64,000 nucleotides of DNA from Siminovitchia fordii DSM 16014 = CIP 108821 (lineage in GTDB: Bacteria; Bacillota; Bacilli; Bacillales; Bacillaceae_C): the NCBI RefSeq assembly GCF_000374565.1, contig NZ_KB894701.1, positions 1-64,000 of the forward strand, given 5' to 3'. The notes under the pieces are model-generated. The model did no database searches. It worked only from the letters and a program-made list of their open reading frames with translations, and was not told the DNA's origin. The stretch's first letter is position 1. Each line of letters starts with the position of its first letter. The position numbers and the translations under genes are program-made. Below, in pieces: positions 1 through 8,720 of this stretch.

Positions 1-158
1 TTTTGTCTGATCGGTTTCTCCGGATTGAAATCTTCCATGTCGGAATACTTTTTCACCGTCCGCCGATCTACCCCCATCTGCCGTGCTACTTCTGCATAGC
101 TGCGACCTTTTGTATTCGTTTCGTATCTGATATAATTAACTTCAGCCATTGCTAACAT
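1..158 (-). CDS. istA: IS21-family transposase IstA, N-terminal part (partial)
   Basis: The reading frame is open from an ATG at 158 to the window edge (52 codons visible). It begins MLAMAEVNYIRY and continues with an HTH segment, SYAEVARQMGVDRRTVKKY, the typical N-terminal helix-turn-helix of IS21/IS232 IstA proteins that bind the element ends. An AGGAGG sits about 12 nt upstream and a second GGAG directly in front of the ATG. The DDE catalytic domain and the partner ATPase gene istB would lie to the left, outside the window. Whether the element is intact cannot be judged here. Confidence 0.75.
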   Translation of the reverse strand, partial: MLAMAEVNYIRYETNTKGRSYAEVARQMGVDRRTVKKYSDMEDFNPEKPIRQ

Positions 159-244
159 CTCCTATACTACCTCCTGTAAAGATATGCCCAAACAGGAGTG
201 TATGTATTTTTTCGGATGTTGGCAAGTGGCCTTTTTTATGTACA
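1..244 (-). mobile_element. Left end of an IS21-family insertion sequence (cut by window edge)
   Basis: The stretch holds the start of an IS21-type transposase gene plus about 85 nt of leader. Reading from the outside in on the minus strand, the leader begins near TGTACATAAAAAAGGCC, and a TG-starting terminus is common in this family. The exact boundary at about 244 is inferred, because the other end and any target duplication lie outside the window. Confidence 0.55.
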
Positions 245-270
245 TAAATTAGCTGCCGTTTCCTACATTT

Positions 271-867
271 CTAGTGTGCCATAAACACTGCCACGGGGTT
301 CATATTCTTTAATTCCATTTTAATATTAGTATAACCAGCTTTTTCAAGATAATTAGTAATCTCCATTCCTATTTGTTTTGCAGTATCTTCTGTTGCTCCA
401 TTCGTAAAGGGCTGTATTGTTATAGCTATTACCGCATTTTCCTTCATTAAGGCACGAATATCCATTAGAGTTTTAACCGGATCCTTCCAAAAAATAATTG
501 AATTGATTGAAAAAACTTTATCGAAAGGCAGATTAAATGGTGGCAAGTCCTGAACATCAGTTAGTATTAATTCAACTTTTCCTTTTTTAATCCCATCCTT
601 ATTTCTTTTTCGAGCCTGTTGTAACATTTTTTCTGAGTAGTCGATCCCTACAATTTTCCCATCTTGAATAATTTTGGAAGTAAACTCGATTCCAATCCCT
701 GGTCCGAAACCAATCTCTAACACTGTATCATCTTTTTGGATATTTAATAGCCTAATGGTCCATTCGTTCTTTTCCGTACCCACATTGGCCATTAACTTTC
801 CAGCAATACTTCCTAATAATCCTTCTGGTTTCCGAAATTGTAGACGAAATTTTTTCACAATATTCAC
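271..867 (-). CDS. Class I SAM-dependent methyltransferase
   Basis: This 198-residue protein has the Rossmann methyltransferase fold. Motif I is VLEIGFGPGIG at about residues 49-59, an acidic residue ending strand 2 appears in GIDYS, and a motif IV-like segment surrounds LTDVQDLP. It should transfer a methyl group from S-adenosylmethionine, but the acceptor cannot be told from sequence; related proteins are annotated only as ubiE/type-11 methyltransferases. The length is normal for a small stand-alone enzyme. It lies between an insertion sequence end and decayed genes, so it belongs to the accessory left edge and no operon partner is evident. Confidence 0.8.
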   Translation of the reverse strand: MNIVKKFRLQFRKPEGLLGSIAGKLMANVGTEKNEWTIRLLNIQKDDTVLEIGFGPGIGIEFTSKIIQDGKIVGIDYSEKMLQQARKRNKDGIKKGKVELILTDVQDLPPFNLPFDKVFSINSIIFWKDPVKTLMDIRALMKENAVIAITIQPFTNGATEDTAKQIGMEITNYLEKAGYTNIKMELKNMNPVAVFMAH

Positions 868-967
868 TATATTTTTTGTCCCTTCATTTCTTTTGTATGA
901 AGCCTATTCCAATCGCCCCTTCAAATGCAGAAGGGATTATTGAACCTAACGTAAATATCTTACTTTT

Positions 968-1450
968 TCAATCACCTAATTTAGCTATATAGTCTACTAA
1001 AAAGTGAAGAACAATAAGAGGTATTATGGAATCCATGCCAATAAAATTAATACAGAATATAATTGCTAAGATAGTAGTTCTTATAAATCCTTTTACAAAC
1101 CCTTGATAAGTATGAGCAAGACCAAATATTAGAGAAGAGAACAGTATAATTGCCCAAATTGAAAGGTTTGGAAATAAATATGCAAAAGCAAATAAAGCAA
1201 AACCCCTATATATCACTTCTTCCGTTATCCCTGCTGTTAATGAAACATAATTCCATCTTTTTTTCTCCTTTTCAGTAATGGGCAATAATGGTTCAATAAC
1301 TGACTTTTCCAGTTCTTCCTTTTTCTTTTTTGACAACTCTTTTCCAATCTTATCACTAAATTTAAAGCCCACTATATAATACAAGGTAAACAATAAATAA
1401 AGAAAGCCTATGCCAAGGCCCAGATATGTTACCCACTTGCCCAGTGGTTC
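968..1450 (-). pseudogene. CPBP-family intramembrane metalloprotease, 5'-truncated
   Basis: The frame contains the three CPBP (CAAX protease/bacteriocin-processing) motifs: EEVIYRG (EExxxR), FGLAHTYQG (FxxxH) and HFLVDY (HxxxD). These are the metal-binding and catalytic residues of the intramembrane protease family. The frame runs further upstream through another hydrophobic helix (YLGLGIGFLYLL) to a stop near 1505, but it has no ATG, GTG or TTG start before that helix. The only candidate is a TTG at 1393 inside the domain, without a good ribosome binding site. Upstream the frame runs into the tail of the neighbouring MerR remnant. I read it as a gene that lost its 5' end by deletion; function is possible only with an unusual start. 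Confidence 0.6.
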
Positions 1451-1455
1451 CGTGT

Positions 1456-1933
1456 TTATCGTTGGAATGGTAAGTCCGATTTCTTGGACAATTCTTCCAC
1501 AACATCAGCTAGCTTATGACTTTCCATCCATTCTTTTTGCACATGCTCCGTCGGCAGACCATTAATGAGACTGAATAATAGATTGCTATTTAATTCCCCT
1601 TCTTCTTTCAGTAAACGGATCACTCGCTTAATCATATTCATTGATTTTTCTATTTGGTCATTTTCTTCTAAGGACTAATGTTTCATTCAAATCAAGGGTA
1701 AAACTAGATTTTTCCAGTAAATCTGTAATTTTATCCAAGCTATACCCAAGAAATTTTAAACTAAGGATTTTTTGTAAGGTTAGAATGTCATTATATTTGT
1801 AAATTCGATGTCCTGATATAGGATTTTTCCCTGGTACTAATAGACCAATCTCATCATAGTAACGTAAATTGCGAATGGATATTCCTGTCCTTTCCGAAAA
1901 TTCTCCAATGGAAAACCCCTTACGATTATTCAT
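1456..1933 (-). pseudogene. MerR-family transcriptional regulator, frameshifted and truncated
   Basis: The first part (1658-1933) is a classical MerR DNA-binding domain: SIGEFSERTGISIRNLRYYD with the HRIYKYND wing. The frame closes after ETLVLRRK, and a second frame (1456-1641) carries what looks like the following helical region (IKRVIRLLKEEGEL, then ADVVEELSKKS). In intact relatives these parts form one protein of roughly 240 residues, so a frameshift near 1650 and loss of the C-terminal effector region are inferred. The start at 1933 has a good AGGGAGG site. Its probable operator upstream is intact. Confidence 0.65.
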
Positions 1934-1963
1934 TAAAATTCCTCCCTACAAAGGTATACATTC

Positions 1964-1994
1964 AATATAAAACCTCCAGCAACTGGAGGTTCAA
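1964..1994 (-). promoter_or_regulatory. MerR-type promoter with operator dyad in a 19-bp spacer
   Basis: On the minus strand TTGAAC (-35, 1989-1994) and TATATT (-10, 1964-1969) are separated by 19 bp. The spacer lies within a perfect inverted repeat, AACCTCCAG-N3-CTGGAGGTT (1971-1991). An over-long spacer holding a dyad is the hallmark of MerR-activated promoters. It sits about 30 bp in front of the MerR remnant, which suggests autoregulation. Confidence 0.75.
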
Positions 1995-2078
1995 GTGGTA
2001 TTTAAACAAACTACAGTACATGTAATAAAAATTTAAAATCTCCATTTTTATTTCTTTTGAAAAGCTATATTTTCCATT

Positions 2079-2136
2079 AAAAATCTCCCCAGTAGGCAAA
2101 CAGATTTTATTTTTTCATCTGTCACCTATTGGGGAG
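2079..2136 (-). terminator. glmS terminator
   Basis: A long hairpin forms from CTCCCCAATAGG pairing with CCTACTGGGGAG (one G-U pair), with an inner ACAGAT/ATCTGT stem. On the minus strand it is followed by ATTTTT. It lies about 90 nt past the glmS stop codon. Confidence 0.75.
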
Positions 2137-2222
2137 CATATCAGGGGTAAAACGGTGCAACTTTTTTATAAACGGTTAAACTTTATTTCAAATCCACAAC
2201 AACAACACATGAGCCCGCTTTT

Positions 2223-4022
2223 TTACTCCACCGTCACACTCTTCGCCAAATTCCTTGGTTTATCAACATCACATCCGCGATGCAATGCAGCATAGTAGGC
2301 AATCAACTGCAACGGAATAACTGAAATGAGTGGTGTGAGCAGTTCATGGACTGCCGGCAATACGAACCGGTCTCCCTCTGTTTCCAGGCCTTTCATCGAA
2401 ATGATGCAAGTACTGGCGCCACGGGTAGCTACCTCTTTTACATTTGCTCGGATACTTCCATTGACACCTGCCTGTGTAGCAAGGGCAATCACTGGAGTTT
2501 GCTTCTCAATCAAGGCAATGGTTCCATGCTTCAGTTCTCCTCCAGCGAATCCTTCCGCCTGGATGTAGGAGATTTCTTTCAGCTTCAACGCACCTTCCAA
2601 GCCTACGGAATGGTCGATGGAACGGCCGATGAAGAAGCAGTTGATAGCTGCAGGCAAGTATTCAGCGGCAATCTGCTCGAATTCTTCTTTTGCATCACAT
2701 AATGTTTCCATTGCGTTGGCGATAATGCCCAGCTCTTTTACCAGATTAATGTTTACAGAGGCCCCCTTCGAAGTGCCTGTTACGAATGCTAATATAGCTA
2801 ACACCGCTATTTGGGCAGTGTATGCTTTTGTAGAAGCGACGGCAATTTCAGGACCTGCATGTAGAAGCAAAGTAAAGTCCGCTTCTCTTGAAAGCGTGGA
2901 GCCGGCTACATTCGTAATCGTTAATGCTTTGTAACCCATTTCTTTCACTTTTATCAATACGGCTCTGCTGTCCGCTGTTTCTCCGCTTTGTGAAATGAAA
3001 ATGAAGAGTGGTTTTGCTGAGAGCAATGGCATATTATACCCGAATTCGCTGGCGAGGTGCACTTCTACCGGAATTCCTGCCACTTTTTCAATCAGCTGCT
3101 TTCCAACCAATCCCGCATGATAGCTTGTGCCGCACGCCACAATATAAAGTCGGTCAGAATCAAGCATTGCTTTTGTTATTTCATCCTCTATCTTCAAATT
3201 TCCGTTCCTATCCTGATATGCTTGGATGATTTTTCTCATGACAAGAGGCTGCTCATCAATTTCTTTCAACATGAAATGAGGATACGTTCCTTTTTCGATC
3301 TCGGTCATATCCAGTTCCGCTTTGTAAGGTTCCCTGAGCTTCACTTCACCTTGCAAATTATAAATATCCGCCCGGTCTTTTTTTACAATGACGATTTCTT
3401 TATCCATCAACTCAATGAATCGATCTGTGACTTGAATCATTGCCATGGCATCACTTGCCACAACATGAAAGTCTTCTCCGACCCCTATCAACAGTGGGCT
3501 CTTATTTTTTGCTGCAAAAATGGTGTCAGGCGTTTCCGTATCCAGCATCGCGATCGCATAGGAACCGTTCAGTAAACGAAGGGTTTTTGTGAAAGCTTCT
3601 TCCGTCTCCATGTCTTTCGCAAACTTCTCCACAAGCTGAACGATCACTTCTGTGTCTGTATCGCTTTTGAATTCCACATTTTGTAAAAATTCCGCCCTAA
3701 GCTCGGCTTCGTTTTCAATGACTCCGTTATGAACTAACGTAAAACGTCCTGAAAAACTCTGATGCGGATGAGCATTAATTTTGCTTGGTACCCCGTGGGT
3801 AGCCCAGCGCGTTTGGCCGATTCCTGTCCTTGCAGCAACTTTTGCATCCACGACCGCACGCAGATCGGCAATCCTTCCTTTTTCTTTAAATATATGAATG
3901 CCGTCCAGATTTTCAAGCGCAATTCCAGCTGAATCGTATCCGCGATATTCAAGCTTTTCCAGGCCCTTCAACAATATTTCCTTCGCATCATTTAACCCTA
4001 TATAACCCGTAATTCCGCACAT
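2223..4022 (-). CDS. glmS: Glutamine-fructose-6-phosphate aminotransferase (isomerizing)
   Basis: GlmS converts fructose-6-phosphate and glutamine to glucosamine-6-phosphate, the first step towards UDP-GlcNAc for peptidoglycan. The start MCGITGYIG gives the N-terminal nucleophile Cys after Met removal; an in-frame start 15 codons upstream is rejected because the strong AGGAGG site serves 4022. The 599-residue length matches the family (about 600). The glutaminase domain covers about residues 2-220 (HTRWATHG-type RWATHG loop), followed by two SIS isomerase domains ([17 protein letters not shown]) and the C-terminal [13 protein letters not shown]. The leader carries a glmS ribozyme, so expression should fall when glucosamine-6-phosphate is high. 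A terminator follows. Confidence 0.97.
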   Translation of the reverse strand: MCGITGYIGLNDAKEILLKGLEKLEYRGYDSAGIALENLDGIHIFKEKGRIADLRAVVDAKVAARTGIGQTRWATHGVPSKINAHPHQSFSGRFTLVHNGVIENEAELRAEFLQNVEFKSDTDTEVIVQLVEKFAKDMETEEAFTKTLRLLNGSYAIAMLDTETPDTIFAAKNKSPLLIGVGEDFHVVASDAMAMIQVTDRFIELMDKEIVIVKKDRADIYNLQGEVKLREPYKAELDMTEIEKGTYPHFMLKEIDEQPLVMRKIIQAYQDRNGNLKIEDEITKAMLDSDRLYIVACGTSYHAGLVGKQLIEKVAGIPVEVHLASEFGYNMPLLSAKPLFIFISQSGETADSRAVLIKVKEMGYKALTITNVAGSTLSREADFTLLLHAGPEIAVASTKAYTAQIAVLAILAFVTGTSKGASVNINLVKELGIIANAMETLCDAKEEFEQIAAEYLPAAINCFFIGRSIDHSVGLEGALKLKEISYIQAEGFAGGELKHGTIALIEKQTPVIALATQAGVNGSIRANVKEVATRGASTCIISMKGLETEGDRFVLPAVHELLTPLISVIPLQLIAYYAALHRGCDVDKPRNLAKSVTVE

Positions 4023-4084
4023 CTTTTTTCCTCCTGTAAAAGGAGAGCAAGCAGCACGAGGGCACACTTGCCCTCTATTTCTAT

Positions 4085-4258
4085 ATTCATTTTTCTCGGT
4101 ACATTTCCTTTCCTTTGTCCATCGAGTCGCCTCGCATGATTTACGAAAGAAAATTCGACTGTGTACCGCAGCCGGGAGGTATCCGCCGAACGTTCGATAA
4201 ACCTCCTCCTCGTCAACTGGCGATCTGTTGTCTCATGTACATCCACCAGTTCTGGCGC
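4085..4258 (-). ncRNA. glmS ribozyme (glucosamine-6-phosphate-activated self-cleaving riboswitch)
   Basis: The minus-strand leader of glmS carries the conserved core elements in order: AGCGCCAGAACTGG, then GACGAGGAGG, TTTATCGAACG, TTCGGCGGAT and CCTCCCGGCTG. Cleavage is expected between A (4258) and G (4257), just before GCGCCAG. The 3' limit near 4085 is approximate. Binding of glucosamine-6-phosphate would trigger self-cleavage and loss of the glmS mRNA. A further small hairpin, GAGGGC/GCCCTC, lies between ribozyme and start codon. Confidence 0.93.
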
Positions 4259-4318
4259 TTTACAAAATAATTTTCTATTATGCTCCTTTCTATTCAGACT
4301 TAAAATTGAAACATGAAT

Positions 4319-4348
4319 ATCATACTATATTCCTTTTTTTACGGTCAA
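4319..4348 (-). promoter_or_regulatory. Candidate sigma-A promoter for the glmS transcript
   Basis: TTGACC (4343-4348) and TATGAT (4319-4324) are separated by 18 bp on the minus strand, about 60 bp before the ribozyme cleavage site. Confidence 0.5.
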
Positions 4349-4441
4349 TGGTAAAATCAATATAATCATGAACTAGTTTTATAATCTTTACATTTATTTT
4401 TATGCTATTATGCTGCTCATTGCTATTAGAGGGGGATGTGT

Positions 4442-5344
4442 ATGAACAAAAAAGCGTTTTGGATGGCTTCTATTACCATTATTGTCTGGTCATCTGGTTT
4501 TGCTGGTGTTCGAGCAAGTCTGTTAGGCGGATATACCGCTGCTCATCTTGTTCTACTTAGATTTTTGATCGCTTCCGGCGTATTTCTCCTTTACGCTATG
4601 TGGCCTGGAATACATATGCGGCTTCCTCATAAAAAGGATATAGCAAGGATTATTTTGCTCGGCTTCATGGGTATTAGCGTTTACCATATCGGGCTAACAT
4701 TCGGCGTACAAACTGTTTCCGCCGGGACTGCCAGCATGATTATAGGATCTGCCCCTGTATTTACTTCCATTATTGCCGTGATTGTCTTAAAAGAGAGAAT
4801 GGACTTATTTGGATGGATCGGCCTGGGCATCGGCTTTATTGGTATTGTATTGATAACAATCGGTTCATCAGGAGCATCCTTTACCATTACAAAAGGAACC
4901 ATATACATATTAATCGCTACGATCGGGACTTCGATCTTTTTCGTTTTTCAAAAACCTTTACTGGAACGATATAATCCCATCGATCTGACAGCTTATTTTA
5001 CATGGGCCGGTACCTTGCCTATGCTTATATTTCTTCCGGGATTATGGGATAACATTCAGGCAGCATCATTGGAAGCCCATATTTCTGCATTATATGTCGG
5101 CATTTTTCCGGCAGCTATTGCTTACGCCACTTGGGCCATTGCGCTGTCTGCCGGGAATACCACGACTCTTTCAAGCATGCTGTACCTTGAGCCAGCTCTT
5201 GCTATTGTTATAGCCTGGTTCTGGTTAAACGAATGGCCGAACACACTATCTCTTATCGGTGGTGCGATTGCCATCTCCAGTGTGTTTGTCGTCAATTTTG
5301 TCGGCAAAAAGAGGTACATCAAAAAACACAATCTTGATGGATGA
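4442..5344 (+). CDS. DMT-superfamily transporter (two EamA domains)
   Basis: The roughly 300-residue protein has ten predicted hydrophobic helices arranged as two EamA halves, the standard architecture of drug/metabolite exporters. The first half starts WMASITIIVWSSGFAG and the second carries the conserved YLEPALAIVIAW segment. The ATG at 4436 is too close to the AGAGGGGG site, so the ATG at 4442 is preferred (spacing about 6). The substrate cannot be predicted; relatives export amino acids or other small metabolites. It is transcribed divergently from glmS and ends in a strong hairpin shared with exoA. Confidence 0.88.
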   Translation: MNKKAFWMASITIIVWSSGFAGVRASLLGGYTAAHLVLLRFLIASGVFLLYAMWPGIHMRLPHKKDIARIILLGFMGISVYHIGLTFGVQTVSAGTASMIIGSAPVFTSIIAVIVLKERMDLFGWIGLGIGFIGIVLITIGSSGASFTITKGTIYILIATIGTSIFFVFQKPLLERYNPIDLTAYFTWAGTLPMLIFLPGLWDNIQAASLEAHISALYVGIFPAAIAYATWAIALSAGNTTTLSSMLYLEPALAIVIAWFWLNEWPNTLSLIGGAIAISSVFVVNFVGKKRYIKKHNLDG

Positions 5345-5354
5345 AAATAAACTG

Positions 5355-5398
5355 AGGGGTCAGACCCTCTTTAGTATAGTAAAGAGGGTCTGACCCCT
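5355..5398. terminator. Bidirectional terminator-like hairpin between the transporter and exoA
   Basis: A perfect 19-bp stem, AGGGGTCAGACCCTCTTTA, pairs with its complement around a 6-nt loop. It overlaps the exoA TAG stop codon (5397-5399) and lies 11 nt after the transporter stop, so it can end both convergent transcripts. There is no long T-run. Confidence 0.7.
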
Positions 5399-6152
5399 AT
5401 ACGCTAATCTCCAAAGCAACGGGGCAATGGTCGCTGCCCATTACATCACATTGAATATGCGCATCTACCAATTGGCCTTTAAACCTTTCGGAAACAAGAA
5501 AATAATCGATCCGCCAGCCAATATTTCTTTCCCTGACTTTATTCATGTATGACCACCAGGTGTATGCCCCTTCTCTGTCCGGGTAAAAATGGCGGTAAGA
5601 ATCAATAAACCCATGTTCCAGCAAGGTGGAAAATTTCCCTCGCTCCTCATCTGTAAACCCCGAGTTGCCCCTATTTGACTTGTAATTTTTCAAATCGATG
5701 TCTTGATGGGCCACATTAAGGTCTCCGCATAATATAATAGGTTTTTTTCGGTCCAATTCTTTCAAATATAAGAGCATTCGGTCTTCCCATTCCAGCCGAT
5801 AACTCAAACGCGCCAAATCTCTTTGGGCGTTTGGTGTATAAACATTGATCAAATAGAACTGTTCAAATTCCAATGTAATGATACGGCCTTCTTCTTCACG
5901 CTCGGACTCCCCAACGCCATATGTCACGGACAATGGTTCGTGTTTTGTAAAAACAGCCGTCCCTGAATAGCCTTTTTTCACTGCATAGTTCCAATATTGA
6001 TGATATCCCTGCAAGTCCAGATCTATTTGACCTTCTTGAAGCTTTGTCTCCTGTATGCAAAAAATATCAGCATCGATTTGGTTAAAGTAATCTAAGAAAC
6101 CTTTGCGTACGCAAGCTCTAAGTCCATTCACATTCCACGATACAATTTTCAT
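5397..6152 (-). CDS. exoA: Exodeoxyribonuclease III / AP endonuclease
   Basis: The 251-residue enzyme belongs to the ExoIII/APE1 family and cuts DNA 5' of abasic sites in base excision repair. Family residues are visible: N7 in SWNVNGLRA, the Mg-binding E35 in QETKLQ, the GDLNVAH motif near residue 143, and the C-terminal catalytic pair in GSDHCPV (D241, H242). The length agrees with B. subtilis ExoA (252). In B. subtilis exoA is not next to bofC, so this marks a rearrangement of gene order. The stop codon is part of the terminator stem. Confidence 0.95.
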   Translation of the reverse strand: MKIVSWNVNGLRACVRKGFLDYFNQIDADIFCIQETKLQEGQIDLDLQGYHQYWNYAVKKGYSGTAVFTKHEPLSVTYGVGESEREEEGRIITLEFEQFYLINVYTPNAQRDLARLSYRLEWEDRMLLYLKELDRKKPIILCGDLNVAHQDIDLKNYKSNRGNSGFTDEERGKFSTLLEHGFIDSYRHFYPDREGAYTWWSYMNKVRERNIGWRIDYFLVSERFKGQLVDAHIQCDVMGSDHCPVALEISV

Positions 6153-6236
6153 CCGATGACTTTCTCCCTTTGTCTATTATCCTCTCACCTATTGTGCCAT
6201 TCTTTTTACTGGCAAACAAGCGGATGAATCAGGGAA

Positions 6237-6263
6237 GGCCGGGATTCCGACAAATTCCCGGCC
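6237..6263 (-). terminator. bofC terminator
   Basis: GGCCGGGATT and AATTCCCGGCC form a stem with a 6-nt loop just past the bofC stop. The T-rich tail is better on the plus strand (CTTTATCTT), so it may act in both directions. Confidence 0.6.
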
Positions 6264-6269
6264 TTTATC

Positions 6270-6800
6270 TTATTGAGCTTTTTCGATTGAATATTTTTTC
6301 ATACTTTCGACAACCTCGGTGTATTTCTCTTTCGATTTCACAGGAATCCCCTGCATCAACTTCATATGCTGGCTGCTTTCCAGCTTCTTCACATCAATTT
6401 GAAAAAATGACTGGATGACATCCGATTCTTCGGGCTTGCCGTTAAAAAGAGACAATGTTCCGTCATCCGTAATACCAAAATAGCCGTTCATTTTTAACAA
6501 AGGTGAAATGTCATCGATCTTCTTTTCGAATATAAGGCGGTCTTCATCCATGTCGACAAGCTGCCACGTCTCATACTTTGCCCAAAAGTCTTCCAGGGCA
6601 AATATCAATTCTTTTACAACCTCTTCGCTTTCCTCACCATCCAAGTAAACCCTTTTTAAATGGACAGTCAGTTCCAGGGGCTGTTCAGTTACAACAGTGG
6701 CATCATCTGATGTCTGTTTTGCTTGTACTTGTGCGGGTTCTTGTTCAACCGTGCCGACAATTAAGCCGATTAAAAGAGTGAATGCTAATACGGCCCTCAT
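6270..6800 (-). CDS. bofC: Forespore intercompartmental signalling protein BofC
   Basis: BofC is made in the forespore, exported to the intermembrane space, and modulates SpoIVB signalling to the pro-sigma-K checkpoint. The 176-residue protein begins with a short hydrophobic export signal (VLAFTLLIGLIVGTV). The mature part carries family-typical segments such as VYLDGEESEEVVKEL, EDFWAKYETWQLVDMDED, DISPLLKMNGYFGI and FFQIDVKKLES. Its length is close to the B. subtilis protein (about 170). Linkage to yebC and safA matches the conserved order, but ruvAB, which follow bofC in B. subtilis, are absent here. Confidence 0.9.
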   Translation of the reverse strand: MRAVLAFTLLIGLIVGTVEQEPAQVQAKQTSDDATVVTEQPLELTVHLKRVYLDGEESEEVVKELIFALEDFWAKYETWQLVDMDEDRLIFEKKIDDISPLLKMNGYFGITDDGTLSLFNGKPEESDVIQSFFQIDVKKLESSQHMKLMQGIPVKSKEKYTEVVESMKKYSIEKAQ

Positions 6801-6875
6801 TTCAGATCACCTCTACAGCCTATAAAATTCTATACATAATTTTAGTGTGACCTTTCTTTTACATGATTATCCATT

Positions 6876-6923
6876 AAAAAAAGCTACTCCAAAAGAATTC
6901 ACATCTTTTGGAGTAGCTTTTTT
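6876..6923 (-). terminator. Terminator between yebC and bofC
   Basis: A perfect 20-bp stem (AAAAAAGCTACTCCAAAAGA and its complement) with an 8-nt loop, T-runs at both ends and overlap with the yebC TAA stop. It should work in both directions and ends the yebC transcript. Confidence 0.92.
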
Positions 6924-7639
6924 TAATTATGGTATACGTCCTGAACATCATCATCGTCTTCGAGCATGTCGATGAGTTTTTCCAGTTTATCCTGCTGTTC
7001 TTCATTCAAGTCGGCTTCCGTCTGTGGTACCATTGTGACCTCAGCTGAAGCAAATTCAAACCCTTCCTTTTCAAGGCTTTCTTTTACAGCCATGAAATTT
7101 TCCGGTTCGGTATATATTTCAAAAACATCTTCGCTTGTTTCCATATCCTCTGCACCTGCTTCAATGGCTTGTAGCAGAAGTTCATCTTCGTCAACATCCA
7201 GTTCGTTTCTTTCAATCACAAGGTACCCTTTCCGATCGAACATATAGGAAACACAACCGGATTCTCCAAGGTTTCCTCCGTTTTTAGTAAAAGCATGTCG
7301 GACGTTGGAAGCAGTCCGGTTTTTATTGTCGGTCAAGCACGTTACCATGACTGCTGCACCGCCAGGACCGTACCCTTCATATATAATTTCTTCGTAATGT
7401 TCCGCGTCCTGATTGCCGGCCGCTTTATCAATAGCCCTTTTAATGTTGTCGTTAGGCATGTTTGCCGACTTAGATTTTTCAATTACAAGACGAAGCGCAG
7501 GGTTCGTGTCCGGATCTCCTCCGCCGCTTTTTGCAGCAACATATATTTCTTTGGCAAGTTTCTGGAATACTTTTCCCCTTTTTGCATCTTGGGCATTTTT
7601 CCTGTTTTGAATATTTTTCCACTTGGAATGTCCAGCCAT
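6923..7639 (-). CDS. yebC: YebC/PmpR-family protein
   Basis: The 238-residue protein is a typical YebC family member: [18 protein letters not shown] at the N-terminus, a central alpha/beta region with [19 protein letters not shown], and an acidic end ([10 protein letters not shown]). Members have been described as transcriptional regulators, and more recently as factors relieving ribosome stalling at proline stretches; which applies here is not visible. The start at 7639 is chosen because AGGGAGGA lies 7 nt upstream; an in-frame start 7 codons earlier has no such site. The B. subtilis homologue YrbC also lies between safA and bofC. Confidence 0.95.
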   Translation of the reverse strand: MAGHSKWKNIQNRKNAQDAKRGKVFQKLAKEIYVAAKSGGGDPDTNPALRLVIEKSKSANMPNDNIKRAIDKAAGNQDAEHYEEIIYEGYGPGGAAVMVTCLTDNKNRTASNVRHAFTKNGGNLGESGCVSYMFDRKGYLVIERNELDVDEDELLLQAIEAGAEDMETSEDVFEIYTEPENFMAVKESLEKEGFEFASAEVTMVPQTEADLNEEQQDKLEKLIDMLEDDDDVQDVYHN

Positions 7640-7724
7640 TTGAAATCCTCCCTCTAACAAACCTTTCTATCATATCATATATTGAAAAGGCGTGGCATAG
7701 CAAATGAGAAAATTTCCAAGTATT

Positions 7725-8720
7725 TTATTTCATCACATCTTCAATTTGATTGATGATCCACTTAGAAAATCCCATCCTTTTTTCAAACTGCCGGAATGTT
7801 ATATCCTTTAGGTGATTCCAATGTTTTTTTTGCCTCTTTTTATCATAATGAATGAAGTAATTCCATTCTCTAAAAATATCAGCCGGGTATAAAAGTGCAG
7901 CAAGGAATGGAGTGTCCTTTCTATATTGGCTGATAGCTTCTCCTTCAGAAAACAGCCGAATTGGCGACCAGCCGACTTCAGGTAATATGCGGTTGCAGTA
8001 TTGGAGGATATCAATCTGCTTAGGACCGATGCTCGCGAGATCAAAATCAATCATATAAAGGCTGCCGTCGACTTTTCGTATAAAATTGTGGTGGGCCAGA
8101 TCACCATGCAATACACAGTGCGGTTCCACGGAGAAATAGCTTTCGTGAGCCTGCATTATCTGAAGGGCACCCTCACCTAACAAAGTGTATTTTTCCAAAT
8201 AGGGATACATAGATAGTCCTTTGATAAAATCAAAATTTTTTTTAAAGCTTTCCAGTCTTTTTTCCCATTTCTCCAACAGATTGAATGTAGCCAATTTATC
8301 CTTTAACTTTGGTATACATTTTAAGGAAATTGAATGATACCGACATAAAAGGTCAAGAGCATCTTTACGGTTCCCGGCGCTATTATAATAGAAAGGCTTT
8401 TTACTGGAAGGTTCAATATACTGTACAATCCCAAGAAATCTGCCTTCGAAATAACACGGCCCGGTCTCATGAACACGGTGAAATTGATAGGTGTTGTTAA
8501 ATCCGTACTCGGATAAAAGTTTCGTCAATAAGATTTGGTGTTTCAGCTTGACAGGGTTGGGAAATTCTTTGATGATCCAGGATTCTTTTGCGGATGTGGC
8601 AATCCAGACTCCTTTTTTAATATCGGAAACTTTTTCGAAGTCAATTCCAGTTCTTCTTTTGACATAAAGAAGGAGACGGGAGTTAAATCCGTCTCTCTTT
8701 GGATTAAATATTTTAGTCAT
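7725..8720 (-). CDS. Kinase-fold (APH/CotS-type) protein encoded with safA
   Basis: The roughly 331-residue protein has the aminoglycoside-phosphotransferase/CotS kinase fold. The catalytic loop HGDLAHHNF (H, D and N present) and the metal-binding IDFD segment (MIDFDLAS) are both intact, so it may be enzymatically active. The ATG at 8720 overlaps the last 8 nt of safA (GATGACTAA), implying translational coupling; the purine-rich end of safA would act as ribosome binding site. CotS-family proteins are spore coat components in Bacillus. By context it probably acts in coat assembly with SafA, but substrate and activity are unknown. An upstream TTG at 8735 is a less likely start. Confidence 0.75.
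   Translation of the reverse strand: MTKIFNPKRDGFNSRLLLYVKRRTGIDFEKVSDIKKGVWIATSAKESWIIKEFPNPVKLKHQILLTKLLSEYGFNNTYQFHRVHETGPCYFEGRFLGIVQYIEPSSKKPFYYNSAGNRKDALDLLCRYHSISLKCIPKLKDKLATFNLLEKWEKRLESFKKNFDFIKGLSMYPYLEKYTLLGEGALQIMQAHESYFSVEPHCVLHGDLAHHNFIRKVDGSLYMIDFDLASIGPKQIDILQYCNRILPEVGWSPIRLFSEGEAISQYRKDTPFLAALLYPADIFREWNYFIHYDKKRQKKHWNHLKDITFRQFEKRMGFSKWIINQIEDVMK

Noticed and set aside
2326-3575. Several plus-strand frames across glmS
   Set aside because: They are antisense shadows of glmS without ribosome binding sites.
3998-4246. 82-codon frame upstream of glmS
   Set aside because: It overlaps the glmS ribozyme and the glmS start; the conserved RNA explains the sequence.
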